DNA of 64,000 nucleotides from Rhodopirellula baltica (GTDB taxonomy: Bacteria > Planctomycetota > Planctomycetia > Pirellulales > Pirellulaceae), in the NCBI GenBank assembly GCA_002901265.1, contig PPHI01000012.1, positions 1 to 64,000 of the forward strand, read 5' to 3'. The position numbers and the translations under genes are program-made. Below, in pieces: positions 61,809 through 64,000 of this stretch (position 1 is the first letter of the stretch; the number at the start of each line of letters is the position of its first letter). Below the pieces are notes generated by a model that saw only the letters and a list, made by a program, of their open reading frames with translations, was not told the DNA's origin and made no database searches.

Positions 61809-62782
61809 GCCCCGTACTCCGGTGCGGCAACGGTGTGTAATAGGCGATCAATCACGTCTTCGACCGCTTCACCATGTGTTAACAGTCGGACCGAAAGCAC
61901 CGGTCTGGCAACATCAACGACATCGGTTGGGGTCACAAAGCGACGCCCTTGAAGCATTGCCCAGCCTTGCGCGATGGCTTGCCAGTGCAACATGCCACGC
62001 GGACTGACACCAAGCTCGATCGCCGGATCGCTACGTGTGGCTTCGACCAAGTCAATCAAGTAGTCACTGACGCGAGGGTGCACCTCGATGCCCTGAGTTT
62101 CATCTTGAAGCTCACGAAGTTCTTGGAGCGTCAACGGCGATGTCGAGTCGGTGATCGAATGTGTTTGGTCGTTGCCAGCAGACTTGATTTGGCGACGGAG
62201 GATTTCACGTTGTGCTTGCCGATCCGGATAGCCGATTCGCAGCTTGATTGTGAATCGATCGAGTTGGGCTTCCGGTAGCGGGTAGGCCCCGAGCGAGTCG
62301 ATCGGGTTTTGGGTCGCGATGACAAAGAAGGTTGGCGTCAATGGATGGACTTTACCGTCGATCGAAACTTGACGTTCCGCCATCGCTTCCAACAAAGCAC
62401 TTTGCGTTCGAGGCGTTGTACGGTTCAGTTCGTCGGCAAGCAGTACATCTGCGAAAACAGGACCGGGATGAAACTCGAATTCACGGGTTTTCTGGTTGAA
62501 CATACTGAAACCGGTGATGTCCGCAGGCATCAAGTCCGGCGTGCACTGGACACGCGACAATCGTCCATGTAGTGCGTCAGCGATCGCTTTGGCGAGTGTC
62601 GTTTTCCCGGTTCCTGGCAGGTCGTCAAGCAACAAGTGCCCTCGGGCCAATAGGCAAGCGATCACCAAGTCAATCTGGCGTTGCTTTCCAAGAAGCGTGC
62701 CACAGAGACGGTTGCGCAGTTGCTGCAGTCGCTCTGGCGAAGTCAGCGGCGATATCGTTTCTGAAGTCGTGGTTGGACTCAT
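61805..62782 (-). CDS. MoxR-family AAA+ ATPase
   Basis: The 325-residue protein has Walker A LLLDDLPGTGKTTLAKAIAD (K60), the MoxR signature RVQCTPDLMPADITGFSMFN, Walker B ADVLLADELNRTTPRTQSAL, sensor 1 FFVIATQNPIDSLGAYPLPE and the lid helix region QLDRFTIKLRIGYPD. MoxR proteins act as chaperones that mature protein complexes, often with metal centres. They usually pair with DUF58 and transglutaminase genes; here the transglutaminase is directly upstream with a four-base overlap and a lipoprotein-permease pair is downstream. Confidence 0.93.
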   Translation of the reverse strand: MSPTTTSETISPLTSPERLQQLRNRLCGTLLGKQRQIDLVIACLLARGHLLLDDLPGTGKTTLAKAIADALHGRLSRVQCTPDLMPADITGFSMFNQKTREFEFHPGPVFADVLLADELNRTTPRTQSALLEAMAERQVSIDGKVHPLTPTFFVIATQNPIDSLGAYPLPEAQLDRFTIKLRIGYPDRQAQREILRRQIKSAGNDQTHSITDSTSPLTLQELRELQDETQGIEVHPRVSDYLIDLVEATRSDPAIELGVSPRGMLHWQAIAQGWAMLQGRRFVTPTDVVDVARPVLSVRLLTHGEAVEDVIDRLLHTVAAPEYGA

Positions 62783-64000
62783 GATGTTGGGTGGGCTAAA
62801 AGTCTTGCGAGAGTGCGGCGATCGAGAGTGCGAACGAGTTGTTTGGCCGCTTCGGTGCAGATTGATGGGGCGTTGTCACTGGCGCTGGAGCCGAATGACA
62901 AGTGGTCGGCGATGTCACAGAATTGCATCGCGTTGGAAAGAATTAATTGATCGCTTTGTGTCAACGATCGAATCCATTCACGCTGTGTCTGGCCGATCAT
63001 TCGGGGCATGCCAAGCATCCGGGCTCGCGATTCAATGGTTCGAATCGCCAATCGATATTTGTGTCGCGGGGACATCCAGCATGCCGCTTTCCACCGGGCA
63101 ACAAGACATACATCGATCCACCGCTGACGCGTGAATACAACCATCAATGTGATGCAAAGCGTCATCAATCCGTGCGGCCAATACATGGCCGCTGCTTGTC
63201 GCGAACGTAGCCAGAGTGACGCTTTGAAGTCCGGTGCGATATACCCGGGCGTGGCTTCGATCTCGAACCAGCGTCCATCGTCAAGCTGGACTTCGGCCCA
63301 GACGTGGACGTCGGAAGGCAAGACTGACGCGTGTCCGGCTGCGAATTCAAACGAATCCGGCCGCACATAGAACCCTGTAACCAGCCGAGACCGAAGGCCT
63401 AGGTGACGTGCTGCCACTGCGGCTGCCGTGGCGAACAAGTGGTCTCCACCACTTCGCGACTGCACAAAGCGTTGCAGCGGAACGCCATCACGAGGCACCG
63501 AAGCCCGATCAAACGTGAATTCGGATCGTAGGTACTTGATCACCGCATCCAGTTTCTCGTAGTCGCCTGACAGGTCTCGGGTGATTGAGTGTGTCAGCTG
63601 TTGCCAGTCACTTTGTTGTGAATCGAGCGATGCGTGTTGAGCCGTCAAGCCACTACGAATGTCATCCTCGCTGATGCAACCACAGGCGAGGTGAAACACG
63701 GTCAACGGTGGAACTTTGTCACGGCCCGGCATCTGAAAGCAACCGTCTTCCGCGATTTCAAAGAAGTCTGCGCGGTTGATGTCTTTGACATGTAGTCCTG
63801 CGGTCATCATCGGCGCTGGAATTCTGGGTGAATCTAATCGCAAGACTTTGACAAGTCCGACGGAGATTTCGCCGGTGTTGCGCCACGACTGTGAATTCGG
63901 ATCAAAGAACCAATCGTTGCCGTCAATCGTTGAGTGATGAACCCGATTGGCTGATTCGTGATCGGACGAAGTCCAGACGATGCCATCAAATTCGTCGTAG
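62779..64000 (-). CDS. Transglutaminase-like protein, start beyond the window
   Basis: The frame is open to the last base of the window; the apparent start at 63843 is a TTG inside the gene, because upstream codons read FDPNSQSWRNTGEISVGLVK without a stop. The transglutaminase core is DAVIKYLRSEFTFDRASV, then SRSGGDHLFATAAAVAARHL, in which the usual catalytic Cys position is Asp or Leu (GGDHLFA rather than GxCxxFA), then GLRSRLVTGFY and SDVHVWAEVQLDDGRWFEIE (the His and Asp of the triad are kept). The missing Cys suggests an inactive, binding-type domain. One membrane segment (AMYWPHGLMTLCITLMVVFT) follows. It leads the MoxR operon. Confidence 0.82.
   Translation of the reverse strand, partial: YDEFDGIVWTSSDHESANRVHHSTIDGNDWFFDPNSQSWRNTGEISVGLVKVLRLDSPRIPAPMMTAGLHVKDINRADFFEIAEDGCFQMPGRDKVPPLTVFHLACGCISEDDIRSGLTAQHASLDSQQSDWQQLTHSITRDLSGDYEKLDAVIKYLRSEFTFDRASVPRDGVPLQRFVQSRSGGDHLFATAAAVAARHLGLRSRLVTGFYVRPDSFEFAAGHASVLPSDVHVWAEVQLDDGRWFEIEATPGYIAPDFKASLWLRSRQAAAMYWPHGLMTLCITLMVVFTRQRWIDVCLVARWKAACWMSPRHKYRLAIRTIESRARMLGMPRMIGQTQREWIRSLTQSDQLILSNAMQFCDIADHLSFGSSASDNAPSICTEAAKQLVRTLDRRTLARLLAHPTS

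Overview
The window is chromosomal DNA of a planctomycete, most likely a Pirellulaceae (Rhodopirellula-like) bacterium. Evidence is the paired DUF1501 and DUF1549/DUF1553 genes, a CSPTR sulfatase, Tat-exported Gfo/Idh/MocA and DUF1571 proteins, an MYxNPYEAP-type small membrane protein, MJ0042-type zinc ribbons, a eukaryote-like Ser/Thr kinase with a beta-helix tail, and many unlinked single genes facing both ways. This is inferred from gene content, not from a marker gene.

Positions 1-11450 are an accessory island. It holds a transposase cut by the window edge, a decayed second copy of the same insertion sequence near 4250-4505, a toxin-immunity pair (Hint toxin plus double-CXXC immunity protein), a giant DUF4011-type helicase-nuclease of about 1960 residues, and two clusters of a hairpin-rich non-coding repeat (about 1131-1440 and 10571-11060).

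Positions 11450-24640 hold a very large secreted protein, a methyltransferase / GT2 glycosyltransferase / polytopic membrane protein cluster, small membrane proteins, csrA and an esterase-like lipoprotein. Positions 24900-39110 are typical planctomycete catabolic and surface genes: DUF1501, a frameshifted DUF1549/1553 gene, Gfo/Idh/MocA, an HEVGH membrane protease-like protein, a sulfatase, a double parvulin, a DapA-family aldolase, SMP-30 and a GH10-like protein.

Positions 39350-49640 carry housekeeping genes (purC, hemQ, gatC, rpmB, thiS-thiG) mixed with a DUF559 nuclease gene in a tandem, palindrome-bearing repeat. Positions 50000-57060 carry a PilT-like ATPase, a degenerate GspE/PilB-like partner, a GT4 plus methyltransferase pair and a membrane Ser/Thr kinase. 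A tRNA-Leu(GAG) with its own terminator follows.

Positions 57860-64000 carry DinB and VOC proteins, a RAYT (REP-associated tyrosine transposase) element with terminal inverted repeats and flanking direct repeats, and a tightly overlapping minus-strand operon: transglutaminase, MoxR ATPase, His-rich lipoprotein and an ArsP-like permease interrupted by a frameshift. Three genes (DUF1553, RAYT, permease) are broken by small frameshifts, so either recent decay or sequence error should be kept in mind.
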